From contig WPIO01000002.1 of assembly GCA_009760855.2 (NCBI GenBank), forward strand, positions 6,209,001-6,273,000: a stretch of DNA of 64,000 nucleotides, read 5' to 3'. The DNA is from Cristatella mucedo. Taxonomy: Eukaryota; Bryozoa; Phylactolaemata; Cristatellidae. Within the stretch, counting starts at the first letter, position 1. Each line of letters begins with the position of its first letter. The translations under genes were made by a program, and so were the position numbers. The notes below the pieces were generated by a model. That model made no database searches. It saw nothing but the letters and a program-made list of their open reading frames with translations, and was not told where the DNA came from. Positions 1-12,000 of the stretch are shown one piece after another.

Positions 1-469
1 TGCAGTTACCAAGTCTCTGCCAACAGAGCAGTGACAGCCTGCACGTCAATTTCTGCGTCACTGCACGAGCGGCGTGAAGCAGCAGCAGCAGCTCCTCGTA
101 TGCATGCACCCACCCACTAGCAAGCAACTAGTCACAGTAACAGTCAGTCATTTTGTAGGAGCTCCACTTGAGGTGTGGAACAGAATTGCATCAATTTTTT
201 AAGAGTTCGGCTACCAGCGTGTCCCTGTTGAGATCCTTCATGCGTGCTGCACGGCCAGCACAGTCGCATTGTCTGCTGCACGACATACTGCACCGGCAAG
301 GTGGTGGGTGCCACGGTGAAGGTCACTGTCGCTCAAAGCAAGAGCAGCAAGCCAGTGGTAACAGGGCAGCCTCTCCCGCCAAGCCCTTCCCCTTGTGACC
401 GGAATCCCTCGAAGCAGTCTAAAGACATCGCTAGAAGTTAATTTCATCCGGAAGCCGATGATACGATGA
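1..469. other. unassigned sequence at left edge
   Basis: No repeat or exon recognised. A few short open frames occur on both strands but none has a motif I can name. If the ZRSR2-like gene continues leftwards, this is part of its intron 5. Confidence 0.3.
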
Positions 470-572
470 GGCCGGTGTGCGTATGTGTGTGTAAATGTGT
501 ACGGTGTGCGTTTGTTTGTGTGTAAATGCGTGTTCGTGCGCCTATGCGAGGTGTGTGTGTGTGTGTGACTGA
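470..572. repeat. imperfect (TG)n microsatellite
   Basis: GT-rich tract with interruptions (TGTAAATG and TGCGTTTG blocks), ending in a purer TG run near 550-568. Confidence 0.85.
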
Positions 573-1990
573 GAGACAAGAATGCCCACCAGTTGCCAGC
601 GATTGTCTATCACAAACAAAGCCGAAGGCTAGGGACTTATCAGTAGGCCGTTCGACGACCGTAATGGCTTTATACGTACCACAACTATTCTTCACCTGTC
701 AGAACCAGCTGTCAGATGATTTCTACTCCGAGAGCCGTTTTAAAAGCATACGTTAAGGGCATGTGCTGACGGCCAAATTGACGACCGAAGCACGATAGCT
801 CTTTATAAGAAGACAGGCTAGGCTGTCGTAGGCTAAGAAAAAGCTATTACTGCAGCGCTCGGCCAATTTCAGTCGTTGCACATCGCCTCCATAGCCTATT
901 GCCATCAGCAGCATTGCAATACAACCATGATAATGCCACGTAATTAAAGCGACACACGAACAGCAAAAGATACGGAGAACTCGGTTGCCACCAGTACCAG
1001 GTCTCCTGGGGCTCTTGAACAGTACCAGCATCTTCTGCATGTCAGGCCACACCGTGCTGCAGCAAGTTCTTGTGTAAGGAGCACGCTGCTGACATGTGCA
1101 GGTAGAGAGACAGATGGAGAAATAAAGAGAGATGATCAAAAAAAAGCCAGATGGGCATTTCAACAGGAGGCAATGTAGACATACGAAGCCACTACCAGTC
1201 AAGTAGAACAAAAATATACGATCGCCGCCAGGGTGGGTCAAAACGATAAACATTTGCAGCAAAGGATACCGCACGCCGCCGAGCACTGTCCACACGAGGG
1301 AGCAGGATGCAATGCGGCTCGGCATCTGCAGCGACGTCGGCAAAACAAAAGCACGGCGCCGAGCCTCGGTGAGAGCAACAGCGTGCAACCGATGTGCAGA
1401 GGGACAGCAGAAGACGATGCCAATAGCTCCATCGAAGAACCGAGAGCAGAAGGGGAACATGCGACCAGCCAGAAGCGAGCACCCACAAGCCAAAACACAG
1501 CTGCTAACAAGTCAAAGGGGACGTCGATGGGCCTTCACTATCGCCGAACTGCAAGCACGCATCTCCTTACAACTGCAAAGCCCCAGGAGAGAGATCCCTT
1601 ACAAGTCTCAAAAGCTCATAGACAGCAAGCTGCACCGACAGGTTCCAAAGCAAGGGAAAAGAGAAATGGAAGCCCCAAAATGGAGAATGCACACGCAGCA
1701 CACTGCCAGATGCCATCCTGCCCTGCAAAGGCTAATGTCAACTAAGCACCCATGCATGGCTCGTTCGGAGGGGGTGGCTGTAGAGGAGGAGGGGTGGGGT
1801 AACGTCCCCACCTTTTTATAGCTCACATCCAGCTCAGATCAACAGCATGCACAGTACATCGGACGGCTGATGCAGTATCTAACAAGTTCAGACGTCAGTG
1901 TCCACTGGGTGTCGTCTGCCCCAATGAGCCCCTTGTTTGCTTCGACACAAGCTGAAATCTACTGCATACACACCAACGGCTTGTCACAAT
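573..1990. other. unassigned intronic sequence
   Basis: Unique-looking sequence between a TG repeat and a LINE piece. A minus-strand frame from 1493 to 753 is long (246 aa) but rich in Cys/Leu/Ser with no domain. Nothing supports a gene. Confidence 0.3.
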
Positions 1991-1994
1991 CTGC

Positions 1995-2618
1995 AAGCAA
2001 CTAGGCAACTACAATTGACTATGAATATGGCTGCAAGGCTAGTCTTCAAGTCCCAGAGGTTTGACCAAGTGTCTCCTTTGCTAAAAAGCTATGGCTGCCG
2101 GTTGATCAACGGCTATAAAGCAAAGTTTTCACGCTGACCGACAAGGCCCGCCACGGCCTAGCTCCTCCACAGGTAGCGGAACTGCTGCACCAGTTTCAGC
2201 CTCCTTGTGCCGTCAGGTCCCGTATAGACAATACATTAGCCGTTCCATTCCTCTGTTTAAAGGCAATTGGCAACAGAAGCTTTAGCTCTGCAGGTCCTAG
2301 ACTGCGGAACTCGCTTCCACAATTCTTAGGCAACGACAACAACTTTCCTGCTGCCGACTATGGCCCATCCTTTCTTGCAGTCCTGAGCTGCTACTTCCAA
2401 GCTACTCATTACCTCGACTGCTCTCCTGACTCTGCTATGCTTCCCACTTTCTCTTTGTTGCGTGAGATGAAGTCTGTTGGCTACCTAATGCATACCAAGA
2501 GCCGCTTAGGCTGTGAGTGCACTATACAAAACTCTCCTGCGTAACACCCAAGTAATCTTTGTGGCTTAGTGGAGTAACAGACTGAGATACATACATACGT
2601 ACATACATACATAATAAA
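1995..2618 (+). mobile_element. LINE family B (L2/CR1-like), 5'-truncated 3' end
   Basis: Carries the reverse-transcriptase C-terminal stretch starting NMAARLVFKSQRF, then PFLCLKAIGNRSFSSA, in a broken frame. It ends with a GTGGAGTAACAGACTGAGATAC block and an ACAT repeat tail. The same sequence recurs at 4365, 7125, 20620 and 53402. It lies in the presumed intron 5 of the ZRSR2-like gene. Confidence 0.8.
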
Positions 2619-2619
2619 A

Positions 2620-3176
2620 GCTGGGCCATCCATTGGAGGCAGCCTTCTCACCACTCTAAAAGCATTACTTTCGGCCAACCAGCAGCTAGGGCGATTTGCG
2701 GCTCACCACACAAAGAGGCACACAGTCATGCTTGCACGTGGTGCACAGGGCCCAACGAGAAGGTCAGCAGCCTTGCTCCCATCTGCACTGGCGACCAGCC
2801 GGCATCCCTGGCATGGCTGCTGGCTCAGCGAATGCCAGCTTAGGCATCACACCACTTCCTTCCAGGCCGCCCTACCACCAGCGATCGTTCTGCCTGTCGT
2901 GCATTCTGCAGGCCTTGTAAGTACACAGAGCTTTCAACAAAAGGCTAGTTAAAGCACTCCCGTGTCAAGCGATTGGCTGCAGTCACATGCTGGGCAAAGC
3001 AGCAAGCCGCCATTCAGCTGCAATAAGTGCTCTCTGACGGCAAGGGGTGCAGAGCAGACGCACTTCAAAAAACAAAAGCACCCGCTTCCGCGAGGCGCAG
3101 AAGTTCAGCAACTGCTGCCAGGCAAACGAGGGGGCAAAAGCATCAGCGGCTGAAGTAGAGTGCCCGAAGTTCTTAC
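2620..3176. other. unassigned intronic sequence
   Basis: Moderately GC-rich. I looked here on the minus strand for the exon following exon 5 (linker and first CCCH finger) and found none. Short overlapping plus-strand frames have no recognisable content. Confidence 0.3.
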
Positions 3177-3272
3177 TTGCTTCTGCTTTTTCTCAGCCTC
3201 TTCGATTCGCTCCTTTTCAGCAGCCTCTCGCTCTGCAGTCTGCCGCCGTTCCCATTCTTCCTTGATCAGTCG
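3177..3272 (-). CDS. ZRSR2: ZRSR2-like exon 5, coiled coil part 2
   Basis: Thirty-two codons, phase 0 at both ends, donor CAA|GTAAGA; the acceptor TTGTAG has a weak pyrimidine tract. It codes [20 protein letters not shown] and continues [12 protein letters not shown], matching the KLKEQWEEQQRKERE region of human ZRSR2. The next exon (a short linker before the first CCCH finger) could not be found in 1-3176. Confidence 0.82.
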
Positions 3273-6200
3273 CTACAACAGTCCGTGCAGATGCGGCAGA
3301 TGCTACACATCTGAACGGTGTGGAGCACGGCTTTTGCTAAATCAACTTCCAGAGGGAGAGAGGCTCACGATGCCGACTAGCTGTCTAAGCCAAAAGCCAA
3401 AACGGCGGGCAGTTTCACTGGGGAAGGAAGGCTGCCTTGGCTAGCATTGGTTGCAGCAAAGTTGGCAGTTAGGAGAGTTGGCAGTTGGGAGAGCTGGCAG
3501 CAGCCAAATGACAGCAGACATCCAGTTGGTATTGAATCATCTGCAGGCAAGGAATGGCAAGCCGCCACGCATTTGGCTGCTTGCGCCTGTGAGGATTTGA
3601 CGTCAAGGCATTGCAGTGGGAACTACTTTTGGCCGACGGTAGGACGGACACCTCTCTCCACATGTTGGGTGAAGTTTGTGATATTGAACTTCTGAGACAG
3701 TACCTTGCAGGCAGCTCTGCTTCCTAGTGCTCAGTGAAGTGACAGCACCGTGAAAGGCCCACCGTCCAAGATTTGTGACTAAATTTGGTGCTTCACACGT
3801 TTGCTTGCTTCCCTAAATTCCTAGGCAATGTCAACATTGAATTGCCAGCTGCACAATCTTCGGGGTTTTTTAAAACTAAGAAGTGGCTAGGCTAGCAGAG
3901 AGAACCTTCATTTAATGCGTGCAGGATCGTAGGGGCAGGTGAAGGATCGGGTTGGGGGCGGAGGCGAAGGAAGGTTGGCAGGAGAAGGATTTCGGGTGGG
4001 GGCAGGATCGAAAGAATCACGTGGGGCAGGCATCACAGACACAGGGCAGTACACGAGTCAGTGCACTAGATGGCTGATGTGAAAGTGGCATTCTGCAGCT
4101 TAAAGGGATAACAACATGACCATACACAGCAGGCACAGGAAAGCCACTCCAAAAGGGCACTATGCCAAATAAATGCCTTGAAGTCAGCCAAAAACTTGCT
4201 GGCAAGAGGGGCAGACATCATGTTCTCTTCTGCTTTGATGACATTAAAAAAGAAGCTGGTCCATCGTACATTGCCCTATCCGCATGAAATATACTTTGTG
4301 TACTCGTTCGTTCTGAAATTGTGCATGTCGCAACTAAACAGTTGGCATGCTTCCTTTTCAGTATATAAGTTCTTACGCTGAACCACAAGGACCGCGACGG
4401 CTTGGCTCCTTCGTACCTAGCTAAACTGATGCACCAGTTTCAGCCTCTTCGCACCCTCAGGTCCTGTGTGGACAATAAATTAGCTGTTCCATTCCCCCCA
4501 CCCCCGTTTAAAGACTGTTGGTGACAGAAGCTTTAGCTCTGCAGGTCCAAGACTGCGGAACTCGCTCCCACAATTCTTAGGCAACGACAACAACTTTCCT
4601 GCTGCCGACTATGGCCCATCCTTTCTAGCAGTCCTGAGCTGCTACTTCCAAGCTACTCATTACCTCGACTGCTCTCCTGACTCTGCTATGCTTCCCACTT
4701 TCTCTTTGTTGCGTGAGGCAAAATCTGTTGGCTACCGAAAGCAGCTTAGGTTGTGAATGCGCTATACAAAACTCTCCTGCATAACACCCACGTAGTCTGA
4801 ATGGCTTTGTGGAGTTACAGAGTTACATTACATTACATATACCTAGACAAGAGATTTAGTTCTCTTGACACTATGTAAATATTTTATTATAAAACAATAA
4901 AGCTAGGATGGGCAGCAGACACAGTACTCCTAAATGCCTATTGCACTAACCTTCTACACAGATGACAACTCAGCTGTACATTTGGTTGATCCCTATCAGC
5001 CCTCAAGCAAGTCGAATTTTTTTCAACTTCCTCGCTGCACGGTATAGACAACATCCGCACATGGATGGCAGCAAACTTTCTTAAATTGGATGATAATGAA
5101 AAAATTACTAGCTATGGGCAAACTAAGTGTGATTCAAAAATTGGAATCTGCGGTAGAATCTGCACAAAATCCAGGTGTGTTGTTTCAAAGTGACCTTTCA
5201 TTAGATGGGCCACATCAGCTCAGCAGTCAAGCATGCCTACTTTTAGCTACATAGCAGTGCCAAAATTCAGTCTCACTTTGACAGGGATACTACATCTAAA
5301 ATGGTCCATGCATTTGTGACATCCCTTCTCGACTTCTGGAACTCACTGCTTGGTGATCTACCGGCCAGTGAAATAGGGCACTTACAATCAGTTCCCACAT
5401 CACACCACTTCTCACCGACCTGCACTGTGTTTTAGTCAAGCAACACATCGACTTCAAGGTTCTGTCACTCCCTTTTAGGTCCCTTAATTCCTTGGCTCCA
5501 GCCTACCTATCAGATCTACTGCCCCACCAGGCTAAGCATAGTACCTCCAGCTGATGGGAATCTAATCGTTTACCTATACCTAGTACGAACCTCAAATGCT
5601 TTGGAGACCACGCCTTTAGTTCGTATGCTCTCAAAGCCTGCAACTCACTTCCGGATGGCTTCACGAGATCCCCTGACTTAACCACATTTAAAAAGAAGCT
5701 AAAACGCATCTATTTATCACAGCATTTAGGGGGTCTATTTGATTCGTCTACTGTATGTTTTTATGGTGTAAACTGTGCAAGCTGCCACTAACCATATGTG
5801 CATGGACTCTATGCATGTCACCTCTGTTATGCTTGCTGACATTGAGCTCGCTACCATTAACCTCGACCATGTTTCCTTTGCAGCATATGTAAAGTTCCTA
5901 CCTGAAAAGATTACTTTCTCTGAGGGTGCTACACAAATGTGTTATTATGAGTACGATAACTACAGTATTGGTGTTGTACATGCATCCCGGTATACATAGC
6001 TTTGGCACAGCACCTGTCTGTTATCAGGCTAATCATTCGGCGGAATCTCTCTCTCTGTCTCTGTCTGTCTCTCTCTCTTCCCCTCACCCTGCAAGCAAGA
6101 AAACACTGCTCGGCGCCTTACCTCAGCCTCCTCACGGCGCACCCTCTCCGCCTCAGCTGTGGCCTGCCGAGCTAGCCACAGTGCGTGAGCTTGACGTTCT

Positions 6201-8965
6201 CTTTCCAGCCACAGCTCGTGAGATAGCTGCCTAAGCAACATAGGAAAAGCGGCAATGACAAACTGGAGCAGGAAGACTGTATGCCTCGTAAGGATACTGC
6301 TGTAGGCAAAAATAATCCGGTGCCAGGTTCTGCACTATCGCAGTGACATGTCCAGCCAAAAATGTAAGCACCAGGTCGTAAGTCTAAGAGATGAGTGTGT
6401 GCTCGCGTGGGCGAGTGTGCAATGTGCATGGGCGAGCAAGTGCATCACTGCGGATCCCACAGAGAGCAGCCCCAATGAGGCTCTATAACAAAGTCAGGCT
6501 CAATTTAAGGACACACATAGGAGAAACAGTTTCTGATGAGAGCCAGCATGGATGTGGGGGAGAAGAGGAGGAGGAGGAGCACAAACCGATATGAAGGCAA
6601 GAGACTCGTGTAAGTATCATTTCAGCTGCACAGGGGAAGGGAAAGAAGAGGACAGCAGGTGGGGCGCTGCCGATCTCGGGCACGAGGATTGAATGCATCT
6701 TCCCAAGTAGGGCGTGAAAGAAGAGCAAAACAAAAGAAATGAATCATCACAGTCACGTCCTGGCATTGGTGCAGTGGCAGCAACTGCAGCAGTGACAGAA
6801 AGAAAAAATCACAATCGAACGACCCCACTTCGACAATGCAGATGTTGCAGCAGGCATGTATGTTTACTTCCCATTCCAAATGGTTTGAAACAGATAGCAC
6901 CTCACATACCGCTGCTTTTCGTCAGCATCATCTTCGGGCTCGGCTTCACCACTGTCAGTGCCTGGAAGAACACAGGCATATGCAAAATCATCAATCATAC
7001 GTCATCTACCATCAATCATACGCAAAATCAACCATCGCAAAATCCACAAGCGACGTGGCGATCAGTGTGCCCCACACAAGATCTGCGCTGCACTGGGCTC
7101 ACAACGTGATGTCAGTGCAGCTACTTACAGAGCAAAGGTCTTATGCTGACCCACAAGGCTCGCCACGGTTTGACTCCTCCATACCTAGCTCAACTGCTGC
7201 ACCAGTTTCAGCCTCCTCGCGCCCCCAGGTCCTGCATGGACAATAAATTAGCTGTTCCATTCTTCTGCTTAAAAACCGTTGACAACAGAAGCTTTAGCTC
7301 TGCAGGTCCTAGACTGTGAAACTCGCTTCCACAATTCTTGAGCAACGACAACTACTCTCTTGCTGCCGACTGTGGCTCATCCTTTTCAGTGGTCCTGAGC
7401 TGCTACTTCCAAGCTACTCACTATCTCAACTGCTCTCCTGACTCTGCGATGCTTCCCACTTTCTCTTGCGTGAGATGAAAGTTGAAAGTGAGTTTCGTGA
7501 GATGAAGTCTGTTGGCTACCTAATGCATACCGAAAGCCTCTTAGGCTGTGAGTGAGCTATACAAAACTCTTCTGCATAACACCCACATAGTCTTTATGAC
7601 TTTGTGGAGTTACAAACAGAGATACATTACATTAAGACAAGCTGCTGGGTGAGATTGGTACTTCAAAGAGCAATTGATTATCTCATTTAAATGTAGGTCC
7701 CACCAGATCGCTTGCACTTGCACAAAACTGAATGCCATGATTCTAATGTGAAATATCCAACCTCTGATCGTAGTACAAGACTTGGCTCACAACACCGTGC
7801 CACTGCTCTCCAATTGCAACAGTTCAAAGTGCCAATGCCAGCTCCCAATGTGCCACTGACATCCAGAGAATTCACTGCCGATGTAGGCCGAGAATGGGTG
7901 TGGCAAAGTATTTGTCAAGGGGGCCGAAACATCTAAGAAAAGAGGGCCAAACCTCGATCTTGCCCGTGGAGGCTATCATAGCTCGCGGCAGCAATCATGG
8001 AAGTCATGCCACCAGGGTATCTTAAAGGGAGGGGTGCACAGGCTCGGTGGGACCCGCACTCGACTGTGCCCTCGACGGTGCACTCGGCCGAGAAGCTGTA
8101 GCTTTAAATAATATTCACACAGGCATGCGGATCGGGACTTCCATTTGCAAGCAATCTGTGTGTGCACTGTAATACACATGTCCGAACCTGGACTCGTGGC
8201 ATGCACAAAGAGCACAAGCACGAAAACGCGTGACACATCTGGACAAAAAATAGCATGACATGCCTGAGCAATTGCCTTTTAGGGTTTTACTGTAAAACGA
8301 CAGAGTCCTTCAACAGGGCTTATGGTGTCTGTTTCCTGTCGGTTCTGCTTCCACCTTTGGTGCATAAATAAAGATTGGGATGTTTGCAACTAAGAACATA
8401 GAAGAATGTAGCTTAGCAAGGGTCTACTTCATGGTGGAGACCAACAGAAGAGTCGACGAAGCCGGGGCAAACAACCCCAATCGTGGAAGCTGGCAAAGAT
8501 AAGCCGTGGCTTTGAAAAAGAATGTCAGGCGACCAGAGCGACAAGCGACAACTCATTGATGCTAACTTTGAGAGCCCCTGCTTACAAGACACGACATGCT
8601 CCGAGCATAGGGGCCAGCTGTTGAGGCCACGGTTATGGGGGGGGGGGAATCACAGAACAGCTTCACATGACCGACAGGCAGCCGAGGAAGGTGAAGCCGA
8701 GGAAGCCTGATCGTAGGGCAAGAAGGGCCGAAGCTCCTGGTGCATGAGGAGGGTCACATTGCTGTACAGGTGGCAAGTAACAATGGAGTGCAGTAATCAG
8801 AGCGCAGTAACAAGGCGATTGCTAACCACTCTCCGGGTGGAGCTAGTGGGAAGCAAATCAGGAGAACTGACCGCGTGAACTTCCTGTAAAGAAGAAGGAA
8901 CGAAGCAAGAATGAGGAAAAACAAAGCACGTGAACCTACTTTCAATAATTGTAAACTATGGCCCT

Positions 8966-9042
<77 letters not shown>

Positions 9043-12000
9043 ACACACAAACACAGAGACACACACACAGAGACACACACAGAGAGACACAGAGACACAC
9101 ACACACACACACACACACACGCGCGCACACACACATCGACAGACTGGCAAACAGAGACAAACATGCACACACAGACACACACACTTCTGACCAAGCACTA
9201 GCAAGAGCTATGGAAAACGGAGAGCCGAGCCGTTGAATAAGCCAGCTAGCGATGCATCAGCAAAGCAAAGCCGTGCAGCCGGCTAAGGCATGCAGCAGGA
9301 GAACAAGCAGAGCATTACAGTGACTATACACGATGGCATCGGAGAGCATAAGAGCAAAGACAGAGGTTGACAGGGCAAAACACAGCTGAGAACTACTAGA
9401 GTAAACCCCTCCAGCCAACGGCGTGTAGTGACAGAAACGGTCCAGTTTTATTACCCGAAAGCTGAACAAGAAGGAACCAAGGCACGGTAAAATGTGCATG
9501 CACAATTTTTAGGTATATCCAGTGTATATAAATATCTCTCTGCTGGACATGCTCTCGAGGGCTATCGTTATAAGAATTCAACAGAGGACAATAATGACAT
9601 GCTATAAAGCCATAATACTACTACTAATAACAATAATATCAGATAGTAAGGCCTAAGACCAGCATGTACAAACATCAAGTGATTGCTAAGGGCAGCTTGA
9701 GGCAGTTGCAATAATAACAATATTAAGACACGGTACTCTAACACAACTAAATCTCGTTCTAGGCACTTAAAATGTGGTGGAAAATAAGCACTTTAACTGG
9801 TTAGTGATCAAATGCAGTGTCAGCACACATGAGCACACAGAGGACAATTAACAGGTACCCAAATTCTGAAAAGCCCAGGTGGGTGTTTAGCTTCGTTATA
9901 AACATCGAAGTCAGCGAATGTCGTGATGTCAGTTGGGAGTGAATGCCAAGCTTTGAAAGAATACCGACTAAAGACACGGTCACCTAAGGATTTGAGGAAC
10001 CGTCTCGAGTCAGAAGAGCAGGTGATACATTGCTTAGCATGATTGGGAAGTGGTTCTGATCAGAAGGCTCGAGCCAGAGAAGGAAGGGACCTAAAAGTGA
10101 GTGATCAAACCTTGAAGTCGATAAACTGCTTGAGTGGCGAGAAGTGGTGTAATGTGGCAATTGTGACGTTCCCGACAGACAAGCCTGGCTAAAGAGCTTT
10201 GCATAAGCTGTACAGGCCTTGTTTAAGTAGTGACAACAGCATGCCTTTACCAAATGCACCGCAATTCGGCGTTGTTTAGACGAGGACACCACATCTAAAT
10301 TGGTCCATGTATTTCTGACCCAGTCTCGACTTCTGTAACTCACTGCTTGCTGGTCTATAGGCCTGTGAAATCAGGCGATTACAGTTTGTGCAACACTGCA
10401 GCAAGGCTTGTTTGTCGTGAGTGTCGAAGCTGCCACATCATACCACTTCTCACCGACCTGCATTAACTCCCAGTCAAGCAATGCATCAACCAAGATTTTG
10501 TCACTCACCTTTAAGTGCCTTCATTCTTTGGCTCCAGCCTACCTACCAGATCTAGTCCCCCACCAGGCTAAGCACAGTACCACCAGCTTTTCGGAATCTA
10601 ATCGTTTGCCTATACCTCGTACAAACCTAAAATCCTTTGGATACCGAGCCTTTAGTTCGTATTCTCCCAAAGCCTGGAACTCACTTTCCGACTTTCGTCT
10701 CATCCCCTAACTTTACATTAAATTTTTTTTATAAAAAGGCACCTATTTATGACAGCATTTAGTGGGCCCCTCTGATTCGTTCTTTATGTGCTTATGCATG
10801 CTGACACTGGGCATGCTGCAGCTAACCACATTTGCATGCCGACCCTGTGCAGGTCACCCCTAGCCATGCTATTCTTGAGGTTTATCAAGCATGACACCAC
10901 TCACCATTCGACCGTGTTTCCTTTGCACCCAATGTAAAGTGCCTAGAAAGAGATTGAGGTATCCGAGGGCGATTTATCAAGTGTTATTATTATTTTGTTC
11001 CTAGCGATCATTTTATCTCAGAACTAATTTACAGATCCCATGCGGTGGGCCTAGCAGATCATGGAGAATACTATGCAGCATACAAGACAATACTTGCTAT
11101 ACAACATCAGCAGCAGCAGGGGGAGGGGCAAACGCTTACAGCTTTGAGATGATGGAACAATGACTAGCTGCTATCAAAAGCCAAGCCATAATCAAGCTTC
11201 TGGGTAGTTCTTATCCTACTGTGCACACTACTTAAGGTGATCAGCTGAGCATTAACAACTACACAGGTTGAGGGTCAACAGCAGACTCCATTAGCTGCAA
11301 CGACCAGGTCTAGTACCCAAGTCTGGTAGAGGTATCAACAGCCCATAATCCATTCACAGGCTCAGCTAACAACAAAATCCGAAAACCTGAGCTGGTTGGA
11401 GATGCAACAAGCACAATAAGTACAATCACGTATATAAGTGACCAGAATCCGAGTGCAACAACCAGCTCCGCCTGCTTATAAGCCACTGGGTCCTCACATT
11501 TGACTACACGTCCATCGACCTCTTGACGGCTGTCTGGTATGTCTACCTCGTGATGGTTATTTGGCATGTTCAGGTCTAGCCAGCCAATGAAGAAATGGCA
11601 GCAAAACCTGCCTATGTTTGTGTGTGTGTGTGTTAGTGTGGATTCAGCAGGAATATAAAACTATGATGGCACATATTTGGGACACTCAGAATCACATCAT
11701 CAGAGATAAATCAGAGATAAATGTAGAAGGCCCCAATAAAAAGTTAGCAAAATATTTCTTTTGGTATATCGGCAGACATGCAGTCACGTTTGTCGAAACC
11801 CAGGGGTGGCTAGACGGTGGCTTTTGCATTTTGGAAGGCTCAACTGTAGTCACTATACTTCATTAAAGTCTTGTTCTACCCGGTATGGTGACCACCACCA
11901 AGTGCAGGCAGACGAATCTCAATGTAGCATACAAAAAAATACACGATTTCTGTGCACCGTATGTTTTATAACTGTACATATTTAGCATCTTGCATAAGGA

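Noticed and set aside
753-1493. 246-residue minus open frame
   Set aside because: Rich in Cys/Leu/Ser with no domain. It contains MQKML near 1035, which resembles the next ZRSR2 segment, but no donor or continued match follows, so it is taken as chance.
8280-8470. possible LTR end with a poly(A)-like signal and a primer-site-like sequence
   Set aside because: No second copy in the window and no gag or pol nearby.
8754-9236. Cys/Val and His/Thr repeat proteins
   Set aside because: Translations of a CA microsatellite.
11310-11567. 85-residue minus frame with a membrane-like segment
   Set aside because: No splice sites or family match, inside an intron rich in transposons; kept only as a note.
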